DNA of 64,000 nt from RBG-13-51-18 sp050014095 (GCA_050014095.1 JBEKDZ010000001.1:310001-374000); one strand, 5' to 3'. Shown: positions 16,185 through 24,880, counted from the first letter of the stretch. The notes: generated by a model from the letters alone, not told the origin. A program made the numbers and translations.

Positions 16185-17648
16185 ATGATGAAGAAATTAA
16201 AAATCAGCAACAAGCGTATCGACGACGATTTGCTGATGAAAAAGCGACGGGAGGAGCTGGATAAATGGCCCACCGGCAAGGAAGTGGATTTCGATGAAGC
16301 TGTGGCTTACCAGAAGAGCCTGCCGGATAGCAAAATCTGGTGGAAGGTAATGGTCAAGCTGCGCGAAGAAGGCAGGATGAGCGTCTTCCCCCGCGCCGGC
16401 ACCCCCATCCTCGAAAAAATGATCGAGCTTTGCCAGGGCCTGCGCGAAACAGGCGTCGTCCTCATCCCCGTGACTACAGACAGCTATACGCGACTGGGGC
16501 AATTTGAGAAGGTGCAGGGGATTTTATATGAATGCAACCGTACCGGCAAGGCTTTATTGAATGGCTATCCGATAATCAACCAGGGGGTGAAAAACACGCG
16601 CAAGCTGGTGGAAAGCGTGGACGCCGCATTCAGTCCGCGGGGCATCAGCAGTGAAATCGCCATCGCCTCCGGTCTGACGACCTACGAGTGCGGACTGGAG
16701 TTCATCACCTGGGGCGCTTACTCCAAGAAAATGACGATTCGAGAGCTGGTTGAAAAATGGCAGAACGGCACCCGCGTCGCCGGCTGGTACGCCGATAGGG
16801 GCGTGATACTCTGCACCGACCTGCACGGCTGGCTACCCGGCGCGCCCTACCCATTAAGCGTGAACATCGCCACGCTGATTCTCCAGGCGCTTACGGCGGC
16901 AGAGCAGGGGCAGAAGGCGCTCTACCCGCTGGTACACTGCATGGGTAACATGGCACAGGATATGGCATGGATAAAACTAGCGCCGCAACTCATCAGGGAA
17001 TACCTGGATAAGTTCGGGTATAAAGACACAATTATAACCGGCTGCTGTCCCGCCCAGACCCCCCTCTTCCCGGTAGCGATGGATATGGGCGGGGCTTTCG
17101 CTTACCTCAACTATATCGCTATGGTGGGGGCGCTTTCTAAATGCAACGCCACCGACCTAAGGAGTATCGACGAGGGGGCGGGCGTACCTACTAAAGACGT
17201 AAACGCCGTAAGCTATCGCTCCGCCAAGTGGATTTTTGATGTGGTTAGAGAGCAGCAGATTGACTTTCAAATCAAAGAGGTTGAAATAGAAGAAAAGATA
17301 ACGGAAATGGAGGTGCGGGCAATACTGGATAGAATCCTCGACCTCGGTGACGGCGATATCATCGACGGCACCATTAAAGCCGTCGAATCCGGCGTACTTG
17401 ATTCGCCGTGGAGTCCCAACATCACTGTTAAAGATAAAGTGCTGGGGGTGAGGGACGCTCATGGCGCCTGCCGTTATCTGGAGTTCGGCAACCTGCCCTT
17501 CTCTAAACAACTCAAAGAGTTCCACCGCGGGAAAATAGCAAAAAGAGAAAAGCTGGAGGGGAAAAAGGCAGACTATCATACCGCCGTCCGCGACCTCTGG
17601 AGCTTCAGCAAAGGGAAAATCGTGGGCATACCGCCCTATGATAAGTAA
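16185..17648 (+). CDS. glmE: Glutamate mutase epsilon-like subunit (B12-dependent)
   Basis: A 487-residue TIM-barrel protein matching the E subunit of glutamate mutase, which converts glutamate and 3-methylaspartate through adenosyl radicals with the small B12 subunit. Shared blocks seen: RREELDKWPTGKEVDFDEAV near the start, PRAG (R70), YTR (R103), TYECG (E168), VPTKDVNA near 335, LGDGDIIDGTIKA and ACRYLEFGNLPF near the end. From memory of the Clostridium cochlearium enzyme, the arginines that grip glutamate appear kept, but its active-site Lys326 is Arg here and one Tyr seems changed. A related dicarboxylic substrate other than glutamate is therefore possible. GGAGGAC precedes the ATG. Confidence 0.8.
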   Translation: MMKKLKISNKRIDDDLLMKKRREELDKWPTGKEVDFDEAVAYQKSLPDSKIWWKVMVKLREEGRMSVFPRAGTPILEKMIELCQGLRETGVVLIPVTTDSYTRLGQFEKVQGILYECNRTGKALLNGYPIINQGVKNTRKLVESVDAAFSPRGISSEIAIASGLTTYECGLEFITWGAYSKKMTIRELVEKWQNGTRVAGWYADRGVILCTDLHGWLPGAPYPLSVNIATLILQALTAAEQGQKALYPLVHCMGNMAQDMAWIKLAPQLIREYLDKFGYKDTIITGCCPAQTPLFPVAMDMGGAFAYLNYIAMVGALSKCNATDLRSIDEGAGVPTKDVNAVSYRSAKWIFDVVREQQIDFQIKEVEIEEKITEMEVRAILDRILDLGDGDIIDGTIKAVESGVLDSPWSPNITVKDKVLGVRDAHGACRYLEFGNLPFSKQLKEFHRGKIAKREKLEGKKADYHTAVRDLWSFSKGKIVGIPPYDK

Positions 17649-17650
17649 GC

Positions 17651-17773
17651 AAAATCCCCCTCTTGTCCCCCTTTTGCAAAGGGGGAGACATGTTAAGGGG
17701 TGTAAGTAATCACTTCTCCCTTTATAAAAGGGCCTGCCCTGAGCCTGCCGAAAGGGAGATTGAGAGGGATTTT
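17651..17773. repeat. Intergenic repeat family C with a nested module
   Basis: Ends AAAATCCCCCTCT and AGAGGGATTTT are inverted copies. Inside lie CCCCCTTTTGCAAAGGGGG and CTCCCTTTATAAAAGGG...AAAGGGAG. The second stem is split by about 20 bases, CCTGCCCTGAGCCTGCCG, which look inserted. Confidence 0.75.
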
Positions 17774-17784
17774 AAGGAGTCGTT

Positions 17785-18210
17785 ATGGAAAGAGTACCGA
17801 CAGTCATCACAGGAACCGTAGGCATGGATGCCCACGTTATCGGCACCAAGGTCTTGTCCCGCGCGTTAAGAGAGGCAGGTTTTAAAGTAGTGGAACTGGG
17901 AATACAGGTAACGCCGGAGGAGTTTATCAGCGTGGCGCAGGAAACCAAAGCGGACGCTATCCTGATGAGCTCGCTCTATGGCATGGCGGAGCTGGATTTA
18001 AAGGACTTTAATAAAAAAAGGATGGAGGCGGGGCTGCAAGATATTTTACTTTACATCGGCGGGAATTTGGTCATCGGCAGGTACGACCCCAAGGAAATCG
18101 AACCGAAGTTTAAAGCGCTGGGGTTCGATAGGGTTTACCCGCCGGGGATAGAGCCGGAAATCGGTATAGAAGACCTTAAAAAAGATTTAACAGCTAGGGG
18201 CAAAATGTAA
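17785..18210 (+). CDS. glmS: Glutamate mutase sigma-like B12-binding subunit
   Basis: A 141-residue cobalamin-binding Rossmann protein. Seen: GMDAHVIG with D15, H17 and G20 giving the D-x-H-x-x-G base-off/His-on motif, then ADAILMSSLYG and LYIGGNLVIG, both typical of glutamate mutase S subunits, and the C-terminal GIEDLKKDL. It should pair with the E-like subunit at 16185 to form the holo-mutase (known architecture). GGAG lies upstream, at the end of a family C repeat. A methyltransferase corrinoid protein is excluded by the SSLYG and GGN segments and the short size. Confidence 0.85.
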   Translation: MERVPTVITGTVGMDAHVIGTKVLSRALREAGFKVVELGIQVTPEEFISVAQETKADAILMSSLYGMAELDLKDFNKKRMEAGLQDILLYIGGNLVIGRYDPKEIEPKFKALGFDRVYPPGIEPEIGIEDLKKDLTARGKM

Positions 18211-18223
18211 TTTAAGTTAATGT

Positions 18224-18328
18224 GTCATTGCGAGGAGCGAAGCGACGTGGCAATCTCCTTGATATATTTTATTCCGATGATAGGGATTGCCACGCCTCCC
18301 GACTTCGGTCGGGATGGCTCGCAATGAC
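18224..18328. repeat. Intergenic repeat family E
   Basis: GTCATTGCGAGGAGCGAAGCGACGTGGCAATC at the left and GATTGCCACGCC...GGCTCGCAATGAC at the right form a long inverted repeat of the kind common in Dehalococcoidia and Deltaproteobacteria. It fills the gap between the S and MutL/GlmL genes. Confidence 0.85.
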
Positions 18329-18341
18329 AAAATGGTGACCG

Positions 18342-19712
18342 ATGGACGATATCAGGCTACTAATCGATTTCGGAAGCACGTTCACCAAAGTTGTTGCCGT
18401 CGACCTTGATAAAATCGAGGTAATGGCGGCAGCGCGCTTGCCTTCCACCGTGGAAACGGATATCATCATTGGGCTAGAAGCCGCCCTAAAAGAAATTGCT
18501 ACTAAAACTGGTATCGTCCATCCGGAGAAGCTAAAAGCGCTGGCATGCAGTAGCGCTGCCGGCGGTCTGCGCATGGTCTGCATCGGTTTCGTGCCGGAGT
18601 TAACCAGCCAAGCCGCTAAACACGCCGCGCTGGGGGCGGGGGCTAAAGTGGTGGGGCTTTACTCTTATAAGCTAACGACCCGGGAAATCGCAGAGATAGA
18701 GAAAATTTCTCCTGATATTTTATTACTCTCCGGCGGGACGGACGGCGGCGATGAGGCAGTCATTATCCATAACGCCAATATGTTAGCCAAGACCGACCGC
18801 AAAATCGACAATATCATCGTCGCCGGCAATAAAACAACTTATGACGAAGTACAAGCGATTTTCAAAAATAGCGGCAAGCGTATCATCTTTACGAAGAACG
18901 TCATGCCGGAAATCGGCGTGCTGGATACCGCGCCGTGCAATAAAGAGATAAGGGATATATTCTTGAATAATATTATTAAAGCTAAAGGCATTTCTAAAGC
19001 GCAGTCGATTGTGGGTAAGGTGATTATGCCTACCCCATCGGCGGTGCTGGAAGCCGCTAAGCTCCTCGCCGAAGGCTATGAGGGGGAGGAGGGGTATGGC
19101 GAGCTGATGGTCATCGATCCCGGCGGCGCGACTACTGACGTCCACTCTATCGCCCAAGGTATCCCGACTGTAAGCGGCATTGCCATGGTCAATACCCTGC
19201 CGGAACCTTATGTGAAAAGGACGGTGGAAGGCAACCTCGGGCTGAAATACAACATAGATAGTCTAAGCGAGTTCACCCGCGGCAGAAAACTCCCGCCGCA
19301 CTTTGCGGAAATCTGCCGGTCATTCCACGAAGGGCAACTGCCGCAAAGTCTGGAGGAAATAGAATGCCATCGGCTGTTATCCCGTGTGGCGGTCGAGGTA
19401 GCCGTTACACAGCATGTAGGGAGGCTAGAGAAAATTTACGGTCCCACCGGAGAAATGCTGCTCCAGCACGGCAAGGATTTGACCGGCGTTAAGTCCATTA
19501 TCGGTACGGGCGGACCCATCATTTTTTCCGCCAGCCCGCGAGAAATTATGGAAGGCGCTTTATACCAGAAAGAAAACCCACTGGTGCTTAAGCCTAAAAA
19601 CCCGACGCTCTATCTCGACGAACAGTATATCCTTTACGCTATAGGGCTGCTCTCCCAGGCAGAACCGGAAAAAGCTTTATTACTTGCGAAAAAGTACCTC
19701 AAGCAAATATAG
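18342..19712 (+). CDS. glmL: MutL/GlmL-family ATPase (mutase accessory protein)
   Basis: A 456-residue ASKHA ATPase of the GlmL/MutL family found between glutamate mutase genes. Seen: phosphate-1 loop LLIDFGSTFTKVVAVD at residues 5-20, ILLLSGGTDGGDE near residue 127, the second phosphate loop VIDPGGATTDVHS near residue 256, and SIIGTGGPII near residue 387. The family is thought to act as a chaperone or reactivator of the B12 mutase, though this is not firmly shown. Position and strand agree with the E and S genes. The three form a complete accessory set, in the order E-S-L rather than the common S-L-E. Confidence 0.88.
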   Translation: MDDIRLLIDFGSTFTKVVAVDLDKIEVMAAARLPSTVETDIIIGLEAALKEIATKTGIVHPEKLKALACSSAAGGLRMVCIGFVPELTSQAAKHAALGAGAKVVGLYSYKLTTREIAEIEKISPDILLLSGGTDGGDEAVIIHNANMLAKTDRKIDNIIVAGNKTTYDEVQAIFKNSGKRIIFTKNVMPEIGVLDTAPCNKEIRDIFLNNIIKAKGISKAQSIVGKVIMPTPSAVLEAAKLLAEGYEGEEGYGELMVIDPGGATTDVHSIAQGIPTVSGIAMVNTLPEPYVKRTVEGNLGLKYNIDSLSEFTRGRKLPPHFAEICRSFHEGQLPQSLEEIECHRLLSRVAVEVAVTQHVGRLEKIYGPTGEMLLQHGKDLTGVKSIIGTGGPIIFSASPREIMEGALYQKENPLVLKPKNPTLYLDEQYILYAIGLLSQAEPEKALLLAKKYLKQI

Positions 19713-19724
19713 TTATTAAGAATT

Positions 19725-19818
19725 GTCATTCCAGCGAAGGCTGGAATCCAGGGGAGGGGAAAAGGATTGGATTCTGGCCCTCGGGCTGAACTCGGGCTGA
19801 AGCCTACGCGAGAATGAC
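19725..19818. repeat. Intergenic repeat families D and B
   Basis: GTCATTCCAGCGAAGGCTGGAATCC (family D) followed by GGATTCTGGCCCTCGGGCTG and CGCGAGAATGAC. A duplicated CTCGGGCTGAA occurs within. The last bases overlap a false upstream start of the next gene. Confidence 0.75.
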
Positions 19819-19837
19819 GGGTGAAAAAAGAAGGAAA

Positions 19838-21070
19838 ATGCTAAACCATCTCCGCGCCTTAGACCTGACCGACGATAAAGGCTTCCTCTGCGGGAAGATA
19901 CTCGCCGACCTGGGCGTCAACGTGATTAAAATAGAAAAGCCGGGCGGCGACCCCTCCCGCCGTATCGGGGGGTTCTGGGGCGGCAAGCCCGACCCCCAGA
20001 AAAGCCTTTACTGGTTTGCCTATAACTCTAACAAAAAAGGCATTACCCTCGACATAGAAAAACCCAAAGGACGCGAGATATTTAAAAAGCTGGTCAAGTC
20101 CGCCGACTTCGTTATCGAGTCGTTCCCGCCAGGGTACCTAGAAAAGCTGGGCATTAGCTACGAAGATTTTAGCCAGAGCAACAAAAAGCTAATCTGGGCA
20201 TCCATCACGCCCTTCGGGACGGAAGAGCCATACCGCGACTACAAGGACTCGGATATCGTGGTCATGGGCATGAGTGGTACGCTCTACCAGACCGGCGAGT
20301 CCGATGGTCCCCCCGTTCATATCAGCCTGCCGCAAGCCTGCCTGCACGCCGGCGCGGACGCTGCGGTGGGGTGCATGGTGGCTTACTATCACCGGGAAGA
20401 AACTGGCGAGGGACAGCATGTCGACGTTTCGATGCAGCAGAGCGCCGCCTGGTTCCAGGCAAATGCCGTGGCAACTTACGAGCTTAACGGCTCGATATTT
20501 AAGCGCGCGGGGTCGTTCCGTATGGGGATGAGTACCCAGGTGGCACAGCGGCAGGTGTGGCAATGCCAAGACGGCTATGTTTTCTTTAACGTCATCGGCG
20601 GGCGGACGGGGGCGAAAACCTTAAGCTCACTGGTAGCCTGGATGAACGAGGAAAAGCTCGCCACTGATTTCCTGCTCAATATAGACTGGGATACCTTTGA
20701 TATGTTCACGGTATCGCAGGAAGTGATGGATAAAATTTCCCAGCCTGTCGGCGAGTTTTTCTTAAGGCATACCAGGAAAGACCTGCTCAAGGGGGCGGTG
20801 TCGCGGGGGGTATCGCTAGGGCCGCTATCCAGCATGCAGGACTTATTAGACGATGAGTGCCTCAACGAACGAGACTACTGGACGCAAATAGAGCATCCGG
20901 AGCTTGGCACGAGCATCACTTACCCCCGGACATTTATCAGGTCGACGGAAATGGACTGCTCCACCCGTTTCCGCGCCCCACTCATCGGGGAACATAATGG
21001 GGAGGTCTATAAAGAGATAGGGCTCTCTAAAGATGACCTTAATTCACTAAAGCAGGATGGAGTCATTTAA
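19838..21070 (+). CDS. CaiB/BaiF family CoA-transferase (1 of 3)
   Basis: Family III CoA-transferase, 410 residues from the ATG at 19838, which has AAGGA upstream; an ATG 24 bases earlier lies in a repeat. Seen: N-terminal RALDLTDDKGFLCGKILADLGVNVIKIEKPGGDPSR, FVIESFPPGYLEKLGISYEDF, the catalytic Asp in GQHVDVSMQQSA (near residue 192), and C-terminal GEHNGEVYKEIGLS. These enzymes form aspartyl-CoA thioesters and move CoA between carboxylates. Together with the gene at 21218 it may form a heteromer like benzylsuccinate CoA-transferase (inference). Acid specificity unknown. Confidence 0.88.
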   Translation: MLNHLRALDLTDDKGFLCGKILADLGVNVIKIEKPGGDPSRRIGGFWGGKPDPQKSLYWFAYNSNKKGITLDIEKPKGREIFKKLVKSADFVIESFPPGYLEKLGISYEDFSQSNKKLIWASITPFGTEEPYRDYKDSDIVVMGMSGTLYQTGESDGPPVHISLPQACLHAGADAAVGCMVAYYHREETGEGQHVDVSMQQSAAWFQANAVATYELNGSIFKRAGSFRMGMSTQVAQRQVWQCQDGYVFFNVIGGRTGAKTLSSLVAWMNEEKLATDFLLNIDWDTFDMFTVSQEVMDKISQPVGEFFLRHTRKDLLKGAVSRGVSLGPLSSMQDLLDDECLNERDYWTQIEHPELGTSITYPRTFIRSTEMDCSTRFRAPLIGEHNGEVYKEIGLSKDDLNSLKQDGVI

Positions 21071-21092
21071 CGCAGGAAGAAACCGCATTATT

Positions 21093-21183
21093 CCTCTCCC
21101 TTGATGGGAGAGGTCAGGTGAGGGTGAAGTGCCTAGACTGAAAAATGCCCCTCACCTTAGTCCTCTCCCACGGAGGGGAGAGG
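21093..21183. repeat. Intergenic repeat family A
   Basis: CCTCTCCCTTGATGGGAGAGG, GTGAGGGT, CCCCTCACC and CCTCTCCCACGGAGGGGAGAGG make a complete palindrome between two CoA-transferase genes. Confidence 0.85.
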
Positions 21184-21217
21184 ACACGAATAAAGTAAAA
21201 AGGGAATTTACTAAAAT

Positions 21218-22441
21218 ATGGAAAAGAGAAAAGGCGTCTTCAGCGGACTGAAAATACTGTCCTATTCCTGGGCGGTGGTCGGCCCCTTGACAATGAAGTT
21301 TTTCGCCGACCACGGGGCGACGGTTATCAGGATAGAGACAAGCCTGCGTCCCTGCACCATGAGGTCGTCCGCACCCTATAAAGACAATAAACCCGGTTTG
21401 AACCGCGGCGGTTATTTCACTTATTACAACGCCAACATTTTAAGCTTCGCCATCAACATGAACCACCCCAAATCCAGCGAGGTGGCTCTAAGACTGGTTA
21501 AATGGTGCGATGTATTTATGGAAAATTACACCCCGGGGGTTATCGAGCGGTGGGGATTGGACTACAATAGTTTGAAAAAGATAAAACCGGACATCATTAT
21601 GCTAAGGCAAAGCGGCTACGGCTCGTGGGGACCCTACAAAAACCTGCCGGCTTTCGGGATGGTGCTGGTGCCCATTGCAGGACTGCCTAACTTTATCGGC
21701 TGGCCCGGCAAAGAGCCGCTGCCAGTAGGCGTATCGGCGTATACCGACTGCATCAGTCCGCGCTTCGCCACCGCCGCCCTGATAGCCGCCCTCGACCATC
21801 GCAACAAGACCGGCAAGGGGCAGCTGCTGGATTTATCGCAGTTTGAAACGGCTATCTCCTTCATTTTACCTGGTCTGTTGGAATACATCGCCAGCGGTAA
21901 AGAGCCGGAGAGAATCGGCAACTCCTCACCTTACGCCGCCCCGCACGGCGTGTATCCCTGTAAAGGCGATGACCGCTGGTGTACTATTGCCGTTGCTACT
22001 AACGAGGAATGGCAAAGCCTCTGCCGGGAAATGGGCAAGCCCGAACTTTTAAAAGACCCCCGCTTCGATAGTCTGGAAAACAGGAAAAAGAACGAGGTAG
22101 AGCTGAACCGGCTAATCGGAGCATGGACAATAAATTATACCGCCGAAGAGGTGATGAACCGACTGCAAAAAGCGGGGGCGGCGGCGTGCGTCGTGGAAAA
22201 TACTGCCGATGTCTTGAACGACCCACAACTCAATAAGCGCAACATTTTCTGGAAAATGCATCATGCCGAGATGGGCGAGTTCACGCACCTGGGGCAGAGC
22301 TTCCAGCTATCGAAAACCCCGGCTCGAGCCTACTCCCCAGCGCCATTGCTGGGTGAACATACCGAGCAAATCTGCACCGAAATGCTGGGCATGTCCGATG
22401 AAGAGTTTGTTAATTTGATGCAAGAAGGGGTATTTGAATAA
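21218..22441 (+). CDS. CaiB/BaiF family CoA-transferase (2 of 3)
   Basis: Family III CoA-transferase, 407 residues. Seen: LSYSWAVVGPLTMKFFADHGATVIRIE at the N-terminus, VFMENYTPGVIERWGLDY, the catalytic Asp in GQLLDLSQFETA near residue 206, and C-terminal PAPLLGEHTEQICTEMLG. It follows another family member on the same strand and the pair is probably one enzyme. Broad specificity in the family (carnitine, oxalate, benzylsuccinate, mesaconate) prevents naming the acid. A link with the glutamate-mutase-like genes upstream is suggested by gene order only. Confidence 0.88.
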   Translation: MEKRKGVFSGLKILSYSWAVVGPLTMKFFADHGATVIRIETSLRPCTMRSSAPYKDNKPGLNRGGYFTYYNANILSFAINMNHPKSSEVALRLVKWCDVFMENYTPGVIERWGLDYNSLKKIKPDIIMLRQSGYGSWGPYKNLPAFGMVLVPIAGLPNFIGWPGKEPLPVGVSAYTDCISPRFATAALIAALDHRNKTGKGQLLDLSQFETAISFILPGLLEYIASGKEPERIGNSSPYAAPHGVYPCKGDDRWCTIAVATNEEWQSLCREMGKPELLKDPRFDSLENRKKNEVELNRLIGAWTINYTAEEVMNRLQKAGAAACVVENTADVLNDPQLNKRNIFWKMHHAEMGEFTHLGQSFQLSKTPARAYSPAPLLGEHTEQICTEMLGMSDEEFVNLMQEGVFE

Positions 22442-22452
22442 AGGTAATATTT

Positions 22453-22546
22453 CCTCTCCCCACCGTGGGAGAGGACTAAGGTGAGGGGGTTATTTATTAA
22501 TACATTCTTTTCACCCTCACCCTTACCTCTCCCATCAAGGGAGAGG
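22453..22546. repeat. Intergenic repeat family A
   Basis: CCTCTCCCCACCGTGGGAGAGG, GGTGAGGGGG, CACCCTCACCC and CCTCTCCCATCAAGGGAGAGG. It starts 12 bp after the CoA-transferase stop. Confidence 0.85.
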
Positions 22547-22595
22547 AGAACTAAGGAAGGGGTATTTGAGTAAAACAGGATTGTTATACCAGACC

Positions 22596-22716
22596 GTCAT
22601 TCCCGCGAAGGCGGGAATCCAGGGGAGGTAAAAAGGGGCCGTCATCTTGAGCAACGCGAAAGATCCGTCCTCTTCAAAAAACGGATTCTTCGGTCACTTT
22701 GCTCCCTCAGAATGAC
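22596..22716. repeat. Intergenic repeat families D and B in tandem
   Basis: GTCATTCCCGCGAAGGCGGGAATCC (family D), then CGTCATCTTGAGCAACGCGAAAGATCC to CCTCAGAATGAC (family B). With the family A copy before it this explains nearly all of the 299-bp gap 22442-22740. Confidence 0.8.
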
Positions 22717-22740
22717 AAAACAGTATGCAGGAGGTAAACC

Positions 22741-23616
22741 ATGTTAAAGTTTAAAAAAGCCGGAAATTTTAAAGACGTTATCTATGAGAGGAGCGGTTAT
22801 GTGGCCCGCATTACCCTGAACGACCCCGAGACGATGAACACCGGCGTCAAGGACTTTTGGAAGGCGCTTTCGGTAGTGGAGGAAGCGGACGATATCAAAG
22901 TGCTGATTATCAAGGGGTCGGGGCGGGCTTTAGCCGCCGGAGCCCCCCTCAACGAGGTCGGGTTCGTTTACGGTTGGAAAGAGCCCAAGCACGGTGAAAA
23001 AGCCCCCAAAACGCCGATACGACATCGTATAAAGTTTGATAGGAAGCTGTTTTATGAGTGCGCGCAGAAATTGCTTTTCTTCCCCAAGATAACGGTAGTA
23101 CAGGCGCATGGTTTTTTGCTGGGAGCTTCGATGGATATGTACATGCTCTGCGACTTCATTGTCGGAGCGGAGGATTGTAAGTTCGGGGAAATAGAGGTGC
23201 GGCTGGGTATCCCCCAGATGACCATCACCCCCATTATGATACTGCGTGTGGGTCTGACCAACGCCCTCGATATGTGCCTGACCGGCAGGATGATGGACGG
23301 CAAGGAAGCCGCCCGAATTGGACTTATCAATCGCGCTGTTCCTGCAAAAAAGCTGGAGGAAGAGGTCAACCGCTACGCGGAGGGTTTCTCCAAGTTTCCG
23401 TTCGACGGTATTGCCCTGGGCAAGACCTCCAAGCAGATGGTCTACGACATCATGGGCATCACCAGCGGCCTCTCCAACCATTTCCTGGCGCATACCATGG
23501 GTACGAACATCCACTTTGAGGATGATGAGTTCAACTTCTTTAAAGCGCGGCGGGACATGGGGGTTAGAGACGCTATCCATGCCCGGAATAAACTATACGA
23601 GCAATTAGATAAGTAA
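22741..23616 (+). CDS. Crotonase-family enoyl-CoA hydratase-like protein
   Basis: A 291-residue crotonase with an insertion of about 30 residues after the oxyanion-hole region (GWKEPKHGEKAPKTPIRHR). Seen: AAGAPL in place of C-A-G-A-D, HGFLLGASMDMYMLCD near residue 121, where Asp takes the place of the first catalytic Glu, and FGEIEVRLGIP, which keeps the second Glu. The change hints at a hydratase with unusual substrate, a hydrolase or an isomerase (inference). GGAGG lies before the ATG and the third CoA-transferase gene follows 25 bp later, so the two are surely in one transcript. Confidence 0.82.
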   Translation: MLKFKKAGNFKDVIYERSGYVARITLNDPETMNTGVKDFWKALSVVEEADDIKVLIIKGSGRALAAGAPLNEVGFVYGWKEPKHGEKAPKTPIRHRIKFDRKLFYECAQKLLFFPKITVVQAHGFLLGASMDMYMLCDFIVGAEDCKFGEIEVRLGIPQMTITPIMILRVGLTNALDMCLTGRMMDGKEAARIGLINRAVPAKKLEEEVNRYAEGFSKFPFDGIALGKTSKQMVYDIMGITSGLSNHFLAHTMGTNIHFEDDEFNFFKARRDMGVRDAIHARNKLYEQLDK

Positions 23617-23641
23617 TACAAACAATTCCAGGAGGCAGATT

Positions 23642-24880
23642 ATGGTTTATCCTCTGGAAGGTATTAAGGTTTTAGACTTAAGCATTGCCGTGGCGGCGCC
23701 ATTCGGCGGGACGATGCTGGCGGATATGGGGGCGGAGGTCATTAAGGTGGAGAGGGTGCAGGGGGAAGCCACACGACTGGGACTACCCGCCGGCATGGAT
23801 GATGTACTCGATACCTCGATGGCGGCGGAAGCTGCCGAAAAAGCAGACTGGATGGCATTCAACCGCGGTAAGAAAGACCTCGCTATCGATATACGGTCGC
23901 CCAAGGGACTGGAAATCGCCCTCAAACTCGCCAAAGACGTCGACGTCGTCCTACAGAGCTTCCGTCCGGGCGTGGCGGAAAGACTGGGCATCGGCTACGA
24001 AGCAATCTCCAAAATCAACCCCAGAGTCATCTATTGTTCCTTTTCCGGCTACGGCGAGACGGGCCCTGTCGCCCACCGCGCCGGTGGCGATATGTGGAGT
24101 CAGGCTATGTCCGGCATCGTCAGCGTATTGGGCTACCCGGGCGGCACACCCCAAATGGTGCCCTTTCCCGCCTGCGACCATGTGGGCGGGATGCTGGTGG
24201 CTTACGCTGTGATGACAGCACTGTTCGTAAGAGAAAGAACGGGCGTAGGACAGGCTTTGACCGTCAATAACCTCGACGCAGCGCTGTATTTACAGTTTTC
24301 CGGCTTTGCCGAGTATTTGACCGACGGCAAGATGCCCTATAAGCTAGGCAGGAGCTATCAAACGCCGCCGTTCGGGCCCTTCCGCGCTAAAGACGGGGAT
24401 GTATTAACTATTTTCGGTACTGGCCCTTTATGGCACGACTTCTGCAAAGTGGTCGGCGTGGAATACCTCGCTAATGACCCCCGTTTTAATACCGACGAAG
24501 TACGACAACAAAACCGCGAGGAAATTGGCAGGTTGCTAGACGAGGCTTTCAGTAAAAAGACGCGGGCGGAATGGGCGCAGATTTTCCGCGATGCTAAAAT
24601 GCGCTGCGACCCCTGCCTGACTTACGAGGAGATATGCGCTCACCCACAGATGACTGCCAACGACATGATTTACACCGCTAAACACCCCACCCGCGGCGAT
24701 ATAAAAATGCTGGGAGTACCCGTCAAGCTAAAGAAAACCCCCGGCAAGCCGCAGGGTCCCCCACCGCTCCTGGGACAGCATACAGAAGAAATCCTGCTCA
24801 AGCTGGGGTATAAACCAAAAGACATCACGGAGCTAGAAAAACAGGGAATAATTAGGACCAACAAGAAAAAATTAAAGTAG
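23642..24880 (+). CDS. CaiB/BaiF family CoA-transferase-like (3 of 3), catalytic Asp not seen
   Basis: A 412-residue protein of the CaiB/BaiF family. Seen: VLDLSIAVAAPFGGTMLADMGAEVIKVE, an insertion ALAAEAAEKADW-like Ala/Glu-rich stretch near residue 65 before AFNRGKKDLAIDIRSPKG, VVLQSFRPGVAERLGIGYE, and C-terminal PLLGQHTEEILLKLGYK. At the place of the catalytic G-Q-x-V-D-V-S segment the sequence is GQALTVNNLDAALY, so the nucleophilic Asp appears replaced by Thr. It may therefore be a structural partner in a heteromer or do another reaction. GGAGG precedes the ATG. Confidence 0.82.
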   Translation: MVYPLEGIKVLDLSIAVAAPFGGTMLADMGAEVIKVERVQGEATRLGLPAGMDDVLDTSMAAEAAEKADWMAFNRGKKDLAIDIRSPKGLEIALKLAKDVDVVLQSFRPGVAERLGIGYEAISKINPRVIYCSFSGYGETGPVAHRAGGDMWSQAMSGIVSVLGYPGGTPQMVPFPACDHVGGMLVAYAVMTALFVRERTGVGQALTVNNLDAALYLQFSGFAEYLTDGKMPYKLGRSYQTPPFGPFRAKDGDVLTIFGTGPLWHDFCKVVGVEYLANDPRFNTDEVRQQNREEIGRLLDEAFSKKTRAEWAQIFRDAKMRCDPCLTYEEICAHPQMTANDMIYTAKHPTRGDIKMLGVPVKLKKTPGKPQGPPPLLGQHTEEILLKLGYKPKDITELEKQGIIRTNKKKLK

